Assembly (NCBI GenBank): GCA_027619675.1
Contig: JAQCHG010000139.1
Location: forward strand, 1 to 5,763
DNA: 5,763 nt
Direction of reading: 5' to 3'
Source of the DNA: Cyanobacteriota bacterium
GTDB taxonomy: Bacteria; Cyanobacteriota; Cyanobacteriia; Phormidesmidales; Phormidesmidaceae
A program made the translations under genes and the position numbers. Positions 1 to 5,320 of the stretch are shown here, one piece after another. The first letter of the stretch is position 1, and every line of letters starts with the position of its first letter. The notes under the pieces are model-generated. The model searched no databases and was not told where the DNA came from. It saw only the letters and a program-made list of their open reading frames with translations.

Positions 1-102
1 ATTGAGTTTGCGCCAGAACCTCTGGGCGGTGGCCCCACTCAGCACATGATGTTCACCATTCCCGGCGGCATTCGCATGGAGTTGACCGCCCCCGCCCGTT
101 AA
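1..102 (+). CDS. C-terminal end of an unidentified protein (possibly VOC/glyoxalase-like), partial
   Basis: The reading frame is open from the first base of the window to a TAA at 100-102 and gives 33 residues ending HMMFTIPGGIRMELTAPAR. The gene starts outside the window. The final strand, hydrophobic residues followed by PGG and then MEL, resembles the last beta strand of VOC-superfamily proteins (usually DPdGn..EL), where the Glu would be a metal ligand. The match is loose, since the usual Asp-Pro-Asp-Gly is missing. The coding frame is convincing; the family is not. It points the same way as the flavoprotein gene that starts 108 bp downstream, and no U-rich terminator separates them, so cotranscription is possible. 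Confidence 0.55.
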   Translation: MEFAPEPLGGGPTQHMMFTIPGGIRMELTAPAR

Positions 103-116
103 CCTCCGGCAGCCAG

Positions 117-168
117 CATTGGTTTTGGCGGGCCTTACCTGTATCGAGGCGTCCATCCAAAACCAATG
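117..168. repeat. Perfect 12-bp inverted repeat with nested stem in the intergenic gap
   Basis: CATTGGTTTTGG at 117-128 is matched exactly by CCAAAACCAATG at 157-168. The 28-base loop itself holds a 4-bp stem, GCCT (132-135) with AGGC (147-150). In RNA this would fold into a long hairpin in the 107-bp gap between the upstream gene's stop and the flavoprotein start. No T-run follows, so it is not a classical intrinsic terminator. It could be a terminator without a U-tract, an mRNA-stabilising stem, an operator or a small dispersed palindromic repeat. Confidence 0.6.
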
Positions 169-209
169 TCCCCCTCATACCCATCCCTTTCAGAATTCGG
201 GAGACTGAC

Positions 210-1175
210 ATGATGGCCATCCCCGGTTGGCAACGGACGGAATCACCTTTTCATCGCGGAGAGCGGGCGATTCAGGCACGTCTGGGCGCTTTGGAACCCA
301 TGGATATGGTTGGCCGACGGATTATCCGTGACTTTTTGCCCGAGCAGCATCGCCAATTCTACGCCCAATTGTCTTATCTCCTCGTCGGTACGGTGGACAG
401 TGCCGGAAATCCTTGGGCATCCATCCTGGTGGGGGAACCGGGCTTTATTTCAACGCCCAATGACCGCACGTTGCACATTGCCGCTCGCCCCCTATACGGC
501 GATCCCCTGGCTGAGACCCTGCAAGTCGGTAGCGACATCGGTTTTCTCGGTATTGAACTGCACACCCGTCGCCGCAACCGCATCAATGGGGTGGTGAGCG
601 CGATCGCGCCCAATGGCTTGGAGGTCCAGGTCAGCCAAACCTTTGGCAACTGTCCCAAATACATCCAGGCGCGCCAGTTTGATCTCCCTGGTTTTGACCT
701 GACCGTCCCCAAGCCCATCCACACCCTGACCACCCTAGGGGATGCTGAACGTCGGGCGATCTCCACTGCCGACACCTTCTTTATCGCCACCGCCTACCTA
801 GATGACGCCGCTGGATCTGCCAAAGGCGTCGATGTCTCCCATCGGGGCGGCAATCCCGGCTTTGTGCGCATTGACGGCGATACCCTCACCGTGCCTGACT
901 TTGCTGGCAACGGCCACTTCAACACCTTTGGCAATATCGAGGTTAACCCTCGGGCGGGCTTACTCTTCATGGATTTTGAGCAGGGTAATCTGCTCTATCT
1001 CACGGGCAAGGCCGAGGTGATTTGGGATGGCGATCCCGCCATTGCCGCCTACCCAGGCGCTGAACGGCTGTTCAAGTTTCGTCTCATCCAGGGCATTCGA
1101 GTGGAGGGCAGCCTGCCGTTGACCTGGTCTATGCCTGAATACTCCCGCTTTTTAGCAGCGACGGGTCCCTGGTAA
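210..1175 (+). CDS. Pyridoxamine 5'-phosphate oxidase-fold flavin-binding protein, two-domain
   Basis: The predicted product is 321 aa. It has two split-barrel segments of the PNPOx-like flavin-nucleotide-binding type (COG3576-like). The first spans about residues 48-160, with LSYLLVGTVDSAGNPWASILVG and the arginine-rich RRRNRINGVVS at 120-130. The second spans about 183-300, with HRGGNPGFV at 211-219 and PDFAGNGHFNTFGNI at 229-243, the usual conserved blocks for flavin binding. Relatives are often fused to a C-terminal ferredoxin/flavodoxin reductase module; this one stops right after the second barrel (ATGPW), so it is a stand-alone form and would need an external reductant. There is no signal peptide or membrane segment, so it is probably cytosolic. 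The start is ATG at 210 or the adjacent ATG at 213; GGGAG at 199-203 lies 6 or 9 bases upstream. The substrate is unknown. The family call is strong; the exact reaction cannot be read from sequence. Confidence 0.9.
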   Translation: MMAIPGWQRTESPFHRGERAIQARLGALEPMDMVGRRIIRDFLPEQHRQFYAQLSYLLVGTVDSAGNPWASILVGEPGFISTPNDRTLHIAARPLYGDPLAETLQVGSDIGFLGIELHTRRRNRINGVVSAIAPNGLEVQVSQTFGNCPKYIQARQFDLPGFDLTVPKPIHTLTTLGDAERRAISTADTFFIATAYLDDAAGSAKGVDVSHRGGNPGFVRIDGDTLTVPDFAGNGHFNTFGNIEVNPRAGLLFMDFEQGNLLYLTGKAEVIWDGDPAIAAYPGAERLFKFRLIQGIRVEGSLPLTWSMPEYSRFLAATGPW

Positions 1176-1455
1176 GGCTTTGGCTGCGGCAACGGCTATG
1201 GGTTGTCGCTGCATTCAATATCGAGGACGTGTTTCTTGATGCCCCCTCTAGCGACTGGGTGTACCGCAATCAGAACGGTGTTCTGGCGTTCCCCGACCGC
1301 ACCGCTTCTCCTGGCGGTGCAGTCCACTAGGATGCCCGCTGCCGAAATGCGGTGTCAGGCACTTGTATCCCTGCGGAGGAAAGCTTGGAGAAGGGGCTGA
1401 GTCGATCGCCCCTTCTCAGCCTGCCCTGTCTGACCCCGTTGGTATGTTGCCCCCC
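1176..1455. other. 280-bp intergenic region with two hairpins
   Basis: This gap separates the flavoprotein stop from the likely lipoprotein start. It contains a 7-bp hairpin, GCACCGC/GCGGTGC (1299-1305 and 1314-1320, 8-base loop), and a 10-bp hairpin at 1388-1417. One frame is open through the gap to a TAG at 1328-1330 (FNIEDVFLDAPSSDWVYRNQNG region), but it has no supported start and I recognise nothing in it. I see no convincing sigma-70 promoter; the promoter of the lipoprotein gene should lie here. Confidence 0.5.
1299..1320 (+). terminator. Possible terminator hairpin after the flavoprotein gene
   Basis: GCACCGC (1299-1305) pairs perfectly with GCGGTGC (1314-1320) around an 8-base loop, about 125 bp after the stop codon. 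The following bases (AGTCCACTAG) are not T-rich, so intrinsic termination is uncertain. Cyanobacterial terminators often have weak U-tracts, which keeps this open. Confidence 0.25.
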
Positions 1456-1459
1456 ATGA
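1375..1459 (+). promoter_or_regulatory. Candidate leader: Shine-Dalgarno, short ORF and 10-bp hairpin before the lipoprotein gene
   Basis: GGAGGA at 1375-1380 is the best ribosome-binding sequence in the gap, yet no start codon of the lipoprotein frame follows it. A TTG at 1385, in a different frame, opens a 24-codon ORF (MEKGLSRSPLLSLPCLTPLV then CCPP) whose TGA at 1457-1459 overlaps the lipoprotein ATG at 1456 as ATGA. Such overlap is typical of translational coupling. Within this ORF a perfect 10-bp hairpin, GAGAAGGGGC (1388-1397) with GCCCCTTCTC (1408-1417), has a 10-base loop and could act as attenuator, terminator or translation switch. The TTG start makes the ORF uncertain; the hairpin is directly visible. 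Confidence 0.3.
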
Positions 1460-2544
1460 TGTCTAAGCACGTGCGATCGCAGGGGTCTCCCCTGGCTGTA
1501 GTTATCCTTCTCGGTTTGTTTGGGATGGGCGCGGTGAGCTGTAGCCCTGGAGCCCGCCTCAGCCAACAGCAGGCCAGGGATACCGCCGCTGTCAGGGCGG
1601 AAGGCGATGGCGCTCCCCCTTTCTTTGGGAGTCGCGCCTTCAATTTCTATGGGGGGGGTGGGACGGGGCAGTCGATCACCATCGAACTCGATGGCGCGAC
1701 AACCGTTGAGATTCACGGTGTAGAACAGAGCACAGTGGAGTACCGGGGACCGTTTGCCAATCCCTTGACCCTGGCCAACGGCGATCGCCTGCTGATCGAC
1801 GGCGACAAGATTTACCTCGTGGATGGCGATGGCCAAGTGATCACCGGCTGCCTGGGGGCAGAGGTGCCTTGTGTTGCCGATTTATACGAGGTCACCCAGG
1901 CTCAGATCCCTGACGGTCTGTATATTTTGGGGGGCACCGATGAGGGGCTAGAGGTTTCCGGCGATCAGTATCGTTACTACAGCGAGGGTGGTGAGCAACC
2001 ATGGCAACCCGTCGCTGACTTGGCGGTGATCCAAGACGGCGTGATCTTTGATGGCCGAAACTACTGGTGTCTCAATAATCAAACCGAGGCCGGCGTTTGT
2101 ACCGAAAATGGTTGGCGGACGATTGCAGAACGGCTGCAAGAGCAGGCTCAGGCCGCAACCGACGGCATCGTTACCAGACAAGAGTTATCCATAGCTGGGT
2201 TTCAGATTGGCGATCGCCCCTCTGATGTGAACAACTCCCTGGGTCAGCCCACCCAGATTTCCCAAGCGTATTTCTCACGGTATGAATACCCTGGGTTTAC
2301 GGCCTGGTTTGACGGGGATTTTTTGGTGGATATGTTGAGTACCCGCCCAAACTATTGCACGCCGTCTGGGGTTTGCCCTGGTATGGAGGTGGCGGAGGTG
2401 CAGCAGATCTATGGAACCGCTATCGTCAGCGATCGCGAAAACGGGCAGTTTATGGAGTATTACGTGGATGGCGAAACCTGCTGGTTAGCCATGGAGTTAG
2501 ACGGCGAACGGATCAGCTCCGTCGCCGTCAGGTGTCAAATTTAA
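1456..2544 (+). CDS. Exported lipoprotein of unknown function with four cysteine pairs
   Basis: The predicted product is 362 aa. The N-terminus has the tripartite form of a bacterial lipoprotein signal: basic MMSKHVR, a hydrophobic stretch (PLAVVILLGLFGMGAV, 12-27) and a lipobox-like AVSC with Cys29 as the lipidation residue. A low-complexity linker with four glycines follows (66-69, encoded by a G8 run). I do not recognise the mature part. Its last 120 residues hold two repeats of a form seen in BamE/SmpA-like folds: GDRPSDVNNSLGQPT and, later, GMEVAEVQQIYG, each followed by aromatic beta strands. Eight cysteines after Cys29 form close pairs (132/139, 205/215, 301/307, 342/360), as expected for disulfides outside the cytoplasm. 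The frame is open upstream to a TTG at 1363, and ATG 1444 and 1459 are alternatives. ATG 1456/1459 sits best before the signal peptide, but none has a good ribosome-binding site. It converges with the MFS remnant, 38 bp away. Confidence 0.8.
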   Translation: MMSKHVRSQGSPLAVVILLGLFGMGAVSCSPGARLSQQQARDTAAVRAEGDGAPPFFGSRAFNFYGGGGTGQSITIELDGATTVEIHGVEQSTVEYRGPFANPLTLANGDRLLIDGDKIYLVDGDGQVITGCLGAEVPCVADLYEVTQAQIPDGLYILGGTDEGLEVSGDQYRYYSEGGEQPWQPVADLAVIQDGVIFDGRNYWCLNNQTEAGVCTENGWRTIAERLQEQAQAATDGIVTRQELSIAGFQIGDRPSDVNNSLGQPTQISQAYFSRYEYPGFTAWFDGDFLVDMLSTRPNYCTPSGVCPGMEVAEVQQIYGTAIVSDRENGQFMEYYVDGETCWLAMELDGERISSVAVRCQI

Positions 2545-2582
2545 CCCTTGCCTGCTCCGCTACACCGGGCATGGATGTCCGC

Positions 2583-3068
2583 CTATCCCCTGATGCAAGT
2601 GGACGCTTTGCCCAGGCGTCGTTTGAAGTAGGTCAGGATCAGGATCGTCAACGCCCCCCCTGCCATCAACCGTTGGTCCCCAGGGATGAACTGGGTCAAG
2701 GCCACCAGCCCAAACCCTGCGCCCCAAAACACCATTGAGAGTCTGAGGACATCGACCCGTTGAACGGTGCTGAGGCGCTGTACCAGGGGCAATTGCACCA
2801 AAGCCACCAGCAGGACATATCCCGAAAACATGAGCCCGACCGTATCGGCGGCCAGTCCCTGGTGCCCGTGACCGAGAAACCGAGTAAAGTAAAGCGGCAG
2901 CGTGCTCTCCATCCAGTTCCTGTAGGTCGTGAAGAGGATGTTGGCAGTGGCAAAGATTGCCAAGAACAGCACGATGCCCGTGCCAATTTGAGAGATGAAC
3001 CGCCCCAGCACCAGAATCCACACCTGAGGATGGAGGCGAGGGAATGGCAACCAACCCGGCATCGCCAT
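2583..3068 (-). CDS. Internally deleted MFS transporter (remnant, probable pseudogene)
   Basis: The intact 161-codon frame starts at ATG 3068 with TGGGAG (3075-3080) 6 bases upstream. Full-length MFS proteins have about 400 residues and 12 helices. The N-terminus (PRLHPQVWILVLGRFISQIGTG, 10-31) looks like helix 1, with the conserved Arg-Gln region. By residue 36 the protein already reads like the start of the second half: LAIFATANILFTTYRNWMES (36-55), then LPLYFTRFLG, the helix-8-like VGLMFSGYVLLVALVQLPLV (77-96), an R-rich loop, the helix-9-like LSMVFWGAGFGLVALTQFIP and part of helix 10. Helices 2-6 and 11-12 appear to be missing, and the tail FKRRLGKASTCIRG is not MFS-like. The deletion kept the frame. 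The gene starts 13 bp after the SDR stop, so the two are probably one transcript. A transporter with about five helices is unlikely to work. Family from pattern recognition; the deletion is inferred from family architecture. Confidence 0.75.
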   Translation of the reverse strand: MAMPGWLPFPRLHPQVWILVLGRFISQIGTGIVLFLAIFATANILFTTYRNWMESTLPLYFTRFLGHGHQGLAADTVGLMFSGYVLLVALVQLPLVQRLSTVQRVDVLRLSMVFWGAGFGLVALTQFIPGDQRLMAGGALTILILTYFKRRLGKASTCIRG

Positions 3069-3081
3069 AGTTTGCTCCCAC

Positions 3082-3798
3082 CTAAGCCCAGGTATCCGCT
3101 AGGGCGGGCATATGGATCTCTTTGACGCAGGCGGCTGGTGAGAGGGACAGAATACAGCCCACCATCGCCACCACATCCTGCACCGGAATTTGGGACTGGT
3201 GGAAGGCTGCCAAGACCGCATCTATTCCCGCTTCGTAGGGAATTTCGGTGGCGATCATGCCGGGATTCAGGCAACTGACGGGGATACCCTCAGGGCGCAG
3301 AGTCTCCCGTAGCGCGTGGGTTACTCCCCGCAGGCCAAACTTAGAGGCCACATAGCCCACCTCCGGAGAGCCAACGTTCTCAACGCCGCTGATGGAGCTG
3401 ATGAAGATCACCCTGGCCTGACGACTGCGGCGCAGGTGGGGCAGTACAGCCTGTACGCAGTCGATCGCCGCCCCTAAATTCACCTGCAAGATGCGCTGGT
3501 GCTCTAGGGGGCTCACCTGCTCAAACCGATAGGCGTCACTAAAGGCGGTCTTTTCCCAGATGCCGACGTTGTAAATCAAGCCGTCAATGGCCCCATCCCC
3601 CAGGGCTGCGACGATGCGCGGCACCCCATCCGCAGCCGCCATATCCGCTTCAATCCACAGGCGCTGGACGCCATCCGCTGGGTCTGGAAACTGGGGTGGC
3701 TGGCGCGAGACCATCCAAACGCGATCGCCCGCTGCGGGTAAGCCTTGGGCAAACGCCGCCCCCAATCCCCGACTTGCGCCCACAATCAACAGATTCAC
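3082..3798 (-). CDS. SDR-family NAD(P)-dependent oxidoreductase
   Basis: The predicted product is 238 aa, normal for a classical short-chain dehydrogenase/reductase. It shows the Rossmann glycine motif GASRGLG at 7-13, an acidic residue for the adenine pocket (Asp52), NVG at 77-79 in place of the usual NAG, Asn107, the catalytic Ser135 in ISSISG, and Tyr149-x3-Lys153 in YVASK, followed by NPG (178-180). The catalytic tetrad Asn-Ser-Tyr-Lys is therefore complete. An Arg at 10 in the glycine loop and SR at 31-32 after strand 2 hint at NADPH preference. The substrate cannot be told. The start is GTG at 3798 with the strong AGGAGGG (3804-3810) 5 bases upstream. It is the first gene of a minus-strand unit with the MFS remnant and is divergent from the SufR-like regulator, whose probable operators cover its predicted promoter. 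Confidence 0.93.
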   Translation of the reverse strand: MNLLIVGASRGLGAAFAQGLPAAGDRVWMVSRQPPQFPDPADGVQRLWIEADMAAADGVPRIVAALGDGAIDGLIYNVGIWEKTAFSDAYRFEQVSPLEHQRILQVNLGAAIDCVQAVLPHLRRSRQARVIFISSISGVENVGSPEVGYVASKFGLRGVTHALRETLRPEGIPVSCLNPGMIATEIPYEAGIDAVLAAFHQSQIPVQDVVAMVGCILSLSPAACVKEIHMPALADTWA

Positions 3799-3803
3799 GG
3801 TGA

Positions 3804-3810
3804 CCCTCCT
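3804..3810 (-). promoter_or_regulatory. Shine-Dalgarno for the GTG-started SDR gene
   Basis: On the minus strand AGGAGGG lies 5 bases before GTG at 3798. It fixes this GTG as the start; no ATG in frame lies nearby. Confidence 0.8.
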
Positions 3811-3823
3811 TCAAGACAACGGA

Positions 3824-3849
3824 CTTCATAAAGAAAAGTCTTTAGAAAG
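3824..3849. promoter_or_regulatory. Operator-like 26-bp dyad, site A
   Basis: The left arm CTTCATAAAG (3824-3833) and right arm CTTTAGAAAG (3840-3849) are separated by AAAAGT. The core TAAAG-N6-CTTTA (3829-3844) is a perfect dyad, and eight of the nine symmetric pairs of the full element match (C3827 is the exception). It lies at the predicted transcription start of the SDR gene, where a bound repressor would block initiation. It repeats as site B 47 bp away. Probable ligand by position: the SufR-like regulator encoded next door (inference). Confidence 0.6.
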
Positions 3850-3850
3850 C

Positions 3851-3879
3851 AGCATAGGGGCACCCCTCGACTTTGTAAA
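3851..3879 (-). promoter_or_regulatory. Predicted sigma-70 promoter of the SDR gene
   Basis: On the minus strand TTTACA (3879-3874, 5 of 6 to TTGACA) is followed after exactly 17 bases by TATGCT (3856-3851, 4 of 6 to TATAAT). Transcription would start near 3844, giving a leader of about 45 bases that contains the strong Shine-Dalgarno. The -35 lies inside operator-like site B, and the start point lies inside site A. Confidence 0.5.
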
Positions 3880-3895
3880 GACAAAACTTTAGAAT
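3867..3895 (+). promoter_or_regulatory. Predicted promoter of the SufR-like regulator, giving a nearly leaderless mRNA
   Basis: TCGACT (3867-3872) and TAGAAT (3890-3895, 5 of 6 to TATAAT) are 17 bases apart. A start about 7 bases after the -10 falls at or near the ATG at 3902, so the mRNA may be leaderless, which fits the lack of any Shine-Dalgarno. Site B covers the spacer and -10 entirely. The -35 is weak (4 of 6). Confidence 0.35.
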
Positions 3896-3896
3896 G
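3871..3896. promoter_or_regulatory. Operator-like 26-bp dyad, site B
   Basis: The left arm CTTTGTAAAG (3871-3880) and right arm CTTTAGAATG (3887-3896) are separated by ACAAAA. The core TAAAG-N6-CTTTA (3876-3891) is a perfect dyad; the only broken pair in the longer symmetry is at T3895. It matches site A at 22 of 28 positions when compared from the preceding GA, at an offset of 47 bp. It covers the -35 of the SDR promoter and the spacer and -10 of the regulator promoter, so one bound protein could shut both. Confidence 0.6.
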
Positions 3897-3901
3897 TGGC
3901 C

Positions 3902-4576
3902 ATGGCCCAGCAACCCCCAACCCAACTGAAACCAGACACGCCCCGCACGCGCCGGGCGATTATCCAGCTTCTGAAGCAGTCGGGGGAGTTGGAGGCCCAA
4001 GCCCTGGCGGCGCAGTTGGGCGTTTCTGCCATGGCTGTTCGTCAACATCTCTATAGCCTCCAGAACGAGTCGCTGGTGACCTACCGCGAAGTGTCCCGCC
4101 CCATGGGCCGTCCGGCCAAACGGTGGCACCTGACGCCAGCGGCCAATCGGTTTTTTCCAGACGGGTACGCAGAACTGACCCTGAGCCTGGTGCAGTCCGT
4201 CGCCACGGCCTTTGGGGACGCGGGCCTAGACCGTTTGCTGGAGGTGCGCACCCAGCAGCAAACGGCAGCCTACCACGCCCGCATGGCAGATTGCTCAGAC
4301 TGGCAAGGGCGGACCCTGGTGCTGGCCGAAATCCGCACTGAAGAGGGCTACATGGCCGAGGTCCAGCCCCAGGCGGATGGGTCGATGCTGCTGTTAGAAA
4401 AGCATTGCCCCATCTGCGCGGTGGCGACCAACTGCACCGGGCTCTGTACCCAAGAGTTGGCGGTGTTTCAGGTGGTGTTGGGGGAGGGGGTGACGGTGGA
4501 ACGGACAGAACACATCGTTGCTGGAGATTGGCGCTGTGCCTACGCCATCAAGCCCAGGGGTTCACTTCATGTTTAA
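3902..4576 (+). CDS. SufR-like winged-helix transcriptional regulator with cysteine-rich C-terminus
   Basis: The predicted product is 224 aa from ATG 3902; GTG 3896, two codons earlier, is an alternative. The N-terminal winged HTH (about 14-78) has TRRAIIQLLKQSGELEAQAL, the recognition helix SAMAVRQHLYSL (42-53) and the wing motif GRPAKRWHLT (69-78), as in COG2345 proteins such as the cyanobacterial suf repressor SufR. The middle (EIRTEEGYMAE, about 143-153) is also SufR-like. The C-terminus carries Cys169, 172, 178, 182 and 212 (HCPIC, NCTGLC, DWRCAY). Known SufR proteins use C-x12-C-x13-C-x14-C for a [4Fe-4S] cluster. Cys169, Cys182 and Cys212 correspond to the first, second and fourth; the third is Val here (VTVERTEH), while Cys172 and Cys178 are extra. 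It probably senses an Fe-S cluster, iron, metal or redox state. It is divergent from an SDR rather than from sufBCDS, so I do not call it SufR itself. It probably represses itself and the SDR through the two dyads upstream. Confidence 0.88.
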   Translation: MAQQPPTQLKPDTPRTRRAIIQLLKQSGELEAQALAAQLGVSAMAVRQHLYSLQNESLVTYREVSRPMGRPAKRWHLTPAANRFFPDGYAELTLSLVQSVATAFGDAGLDRLLEVRTQQQTAAYHARMADCSDWQGRTLVLAEIRTEEGYMAEVQPQADGSMLLLEKHCPICAVATNCTGLCTQELAVFQVVLGEGVTVERTEHIVAGDWRCAYAIKPRGSLHV

Positions 4577-4591
4577 GCCCAGAGCCATGCC

Positions 4592-5260
4592 TTAACGCCC
4601 GTAGTTCTCTGCGTAGCTCGGCACCGTTAAATTCGGCTGGCAGCGACTATCGGTTACCGGCCCCTCTGCCTGCAAGCGCAGCGGAATTTCCCCCGCCCAA
4701 ATCGGTAAGGCGTAATCTTCAGGGGCATCAATGGGCGGCCCTGTCCGTACCTTGGCGGAGGCTTCGGCGATCGGCAGCGCCAACACCAGCGTTCCCGTCA
4801 ATTCCTGGGGGTTGGGCGGGCGCACCTCTGCCCAGCGACCCGGCACCACATGATCCGTAAAGGCTTTGAGGGCAGTTAGCTTTTCGTCGGGGGCATTCAC
4901 CCGTGTGGCCGTACCGAAGAGTACGACCGATCGATAGTTCATGGAGTGGTGAAAGGCGGAACGCGCCAGCACCAGTCCGTCCAATAGCGTCACCGTCAGG
5001 CAGATCTCGACCCCCTGATCCAGGGTTTTCAACATCCGGCTGGCGGGGGACCCGTGGATGTACAGGGTGTCCTCTAGGCGACCGTAGGCGGTGGGAATCA
5101 CGAAGGGCTGACCACTGGCCACAAAACCCAGATGGCAGACCAGTCCTTCATCCAAAATGTCGTAGACCTGCTGGCGATCGTAGTTTCCCCGCTGGGGTAC
5201 GCGCTTGACCTGGGTCCGCGCTGTGGGGGGCAGGGTATCAGCGTTAGACGGTTGTGTCAC
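4592..5260 (-). CDS. Pyridoxamine 5'-phosphate oxidase family FMN-binding protein (Pyridox_ox_2-like)
   Basis: The predicted product is 222 aa. It has a single split-barrel flavin domain with the blocks of the NimA/Pyridox_ox_2 group: CHLGFVASGQPFVIPTAYGR (42-61), LYIHGSPASRML (66-77), ICLTVTLLDGLVLARSAFHH (86-105), NYRSVVLFGTA (108-118), AFTDHVVPGRW (133-143) and EASAKVRTGPP (166-176). Such proteins bind FMN or a related flavin, and some reduce nitro compounds; the substrate here is unknown. It is probably cytosolic. The frame is open upstream to 5374, but that extension is a translated DNA repeat (VDGSE, VDSSK, VDGSK). I place the start at GTG 5260, which has AAGGAG (5269-5274) 8 bases upstream and matches the usual family N-terminus. 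It converges on the regulator, with 15 bp between stops, and is the second PNPOx-fold gene in the window. Confidence 0.92.
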   Translation of the reverse strand: MTQPSNADTLPPTARTQVKRVPQRGNYDRQQVYDILDEGLVCHLGFVASGQPFVIPTAYGRLEDTLYIHGSPASRMLKTLDQGVEICLTVTLLDGLVLARSAFHHSMNYRSVVLFGTATRVNAPDEKLTALKAFTDHVVPGRWAEVRPPNPQELTGTLVLALPIAEASAKVRTGPPIDAPEDYALPIWAGEIPLRLQAEGPVTDSRCQPNLTVPSYAENYGR

Positions 5261-5268
5261 GGTGGTGG

Positions 5269-5274
5269 CTCCTT
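5269..5274 (-). promoter_or_regulatory. Shine-Dalgarno deciding the GTG start of the second flavoprotein
   Basis: AAGGAG on the minus strand, 8 bases before GTG 5260. It supports the short form over the frame that runs on through the 15-bp repeats. Confidence 0.7.
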
Positions 5275-5284
5275 GTGCTGGCTT

Positions 5285-5313
5285 AGTGTAAAGAGCCGAT
5301 GGGCCGGGTACAA
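5285..5313 (-). promoter_or_regulatory. Weak promoter candidate for the second flavoprotein
   Basis: On the minus strand TTGTAC (5313-5308) and TACACT (5290-5285) are 17 bases apart, placing a start near 5278, just before the Shine-Dalgarno. The matches are only 3 of 6 and 4 of 6. If correct, transcription begins after the 15-bp repeats, confirming that these are not coding. Confidence 0.25.
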
Positions 5314-5320
5314 GGGCCAA

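Noticed and set aside
1176..1330. An open frame ending at TAG 1328-1330 (NIEDVFLDAPSSDWVYRNQNG region) as a small gene
   Set aside because: It has no plausible start with a ribosome-binding site and no recognised family, and in the other direction it runs on into the flavoprotein in the wrong frame.
2563..2582. A terminator hairpin between the convergent lipoprotein and MFS genes
   Set aside because: Only a 5-bp stem with a G-T pair (CGGGC with GTCCG) can be drawn, and there is no T-run.
2560..3081. A 173-codon minus-strand frame overlapping the MFS remnant
   Set aside because: It is rich in Gly, Pro, His and Arg with no domain, while the overlapping frame gives clear MFS helices and has a ribosome-binding site.
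3902..4576. Calling the regulator SufR itself
   Set aside because: The third cluster cysteine is missing, extra cysteines are present, no suf genes are adjacent, and the nearby dyads differ from the SufR operator.
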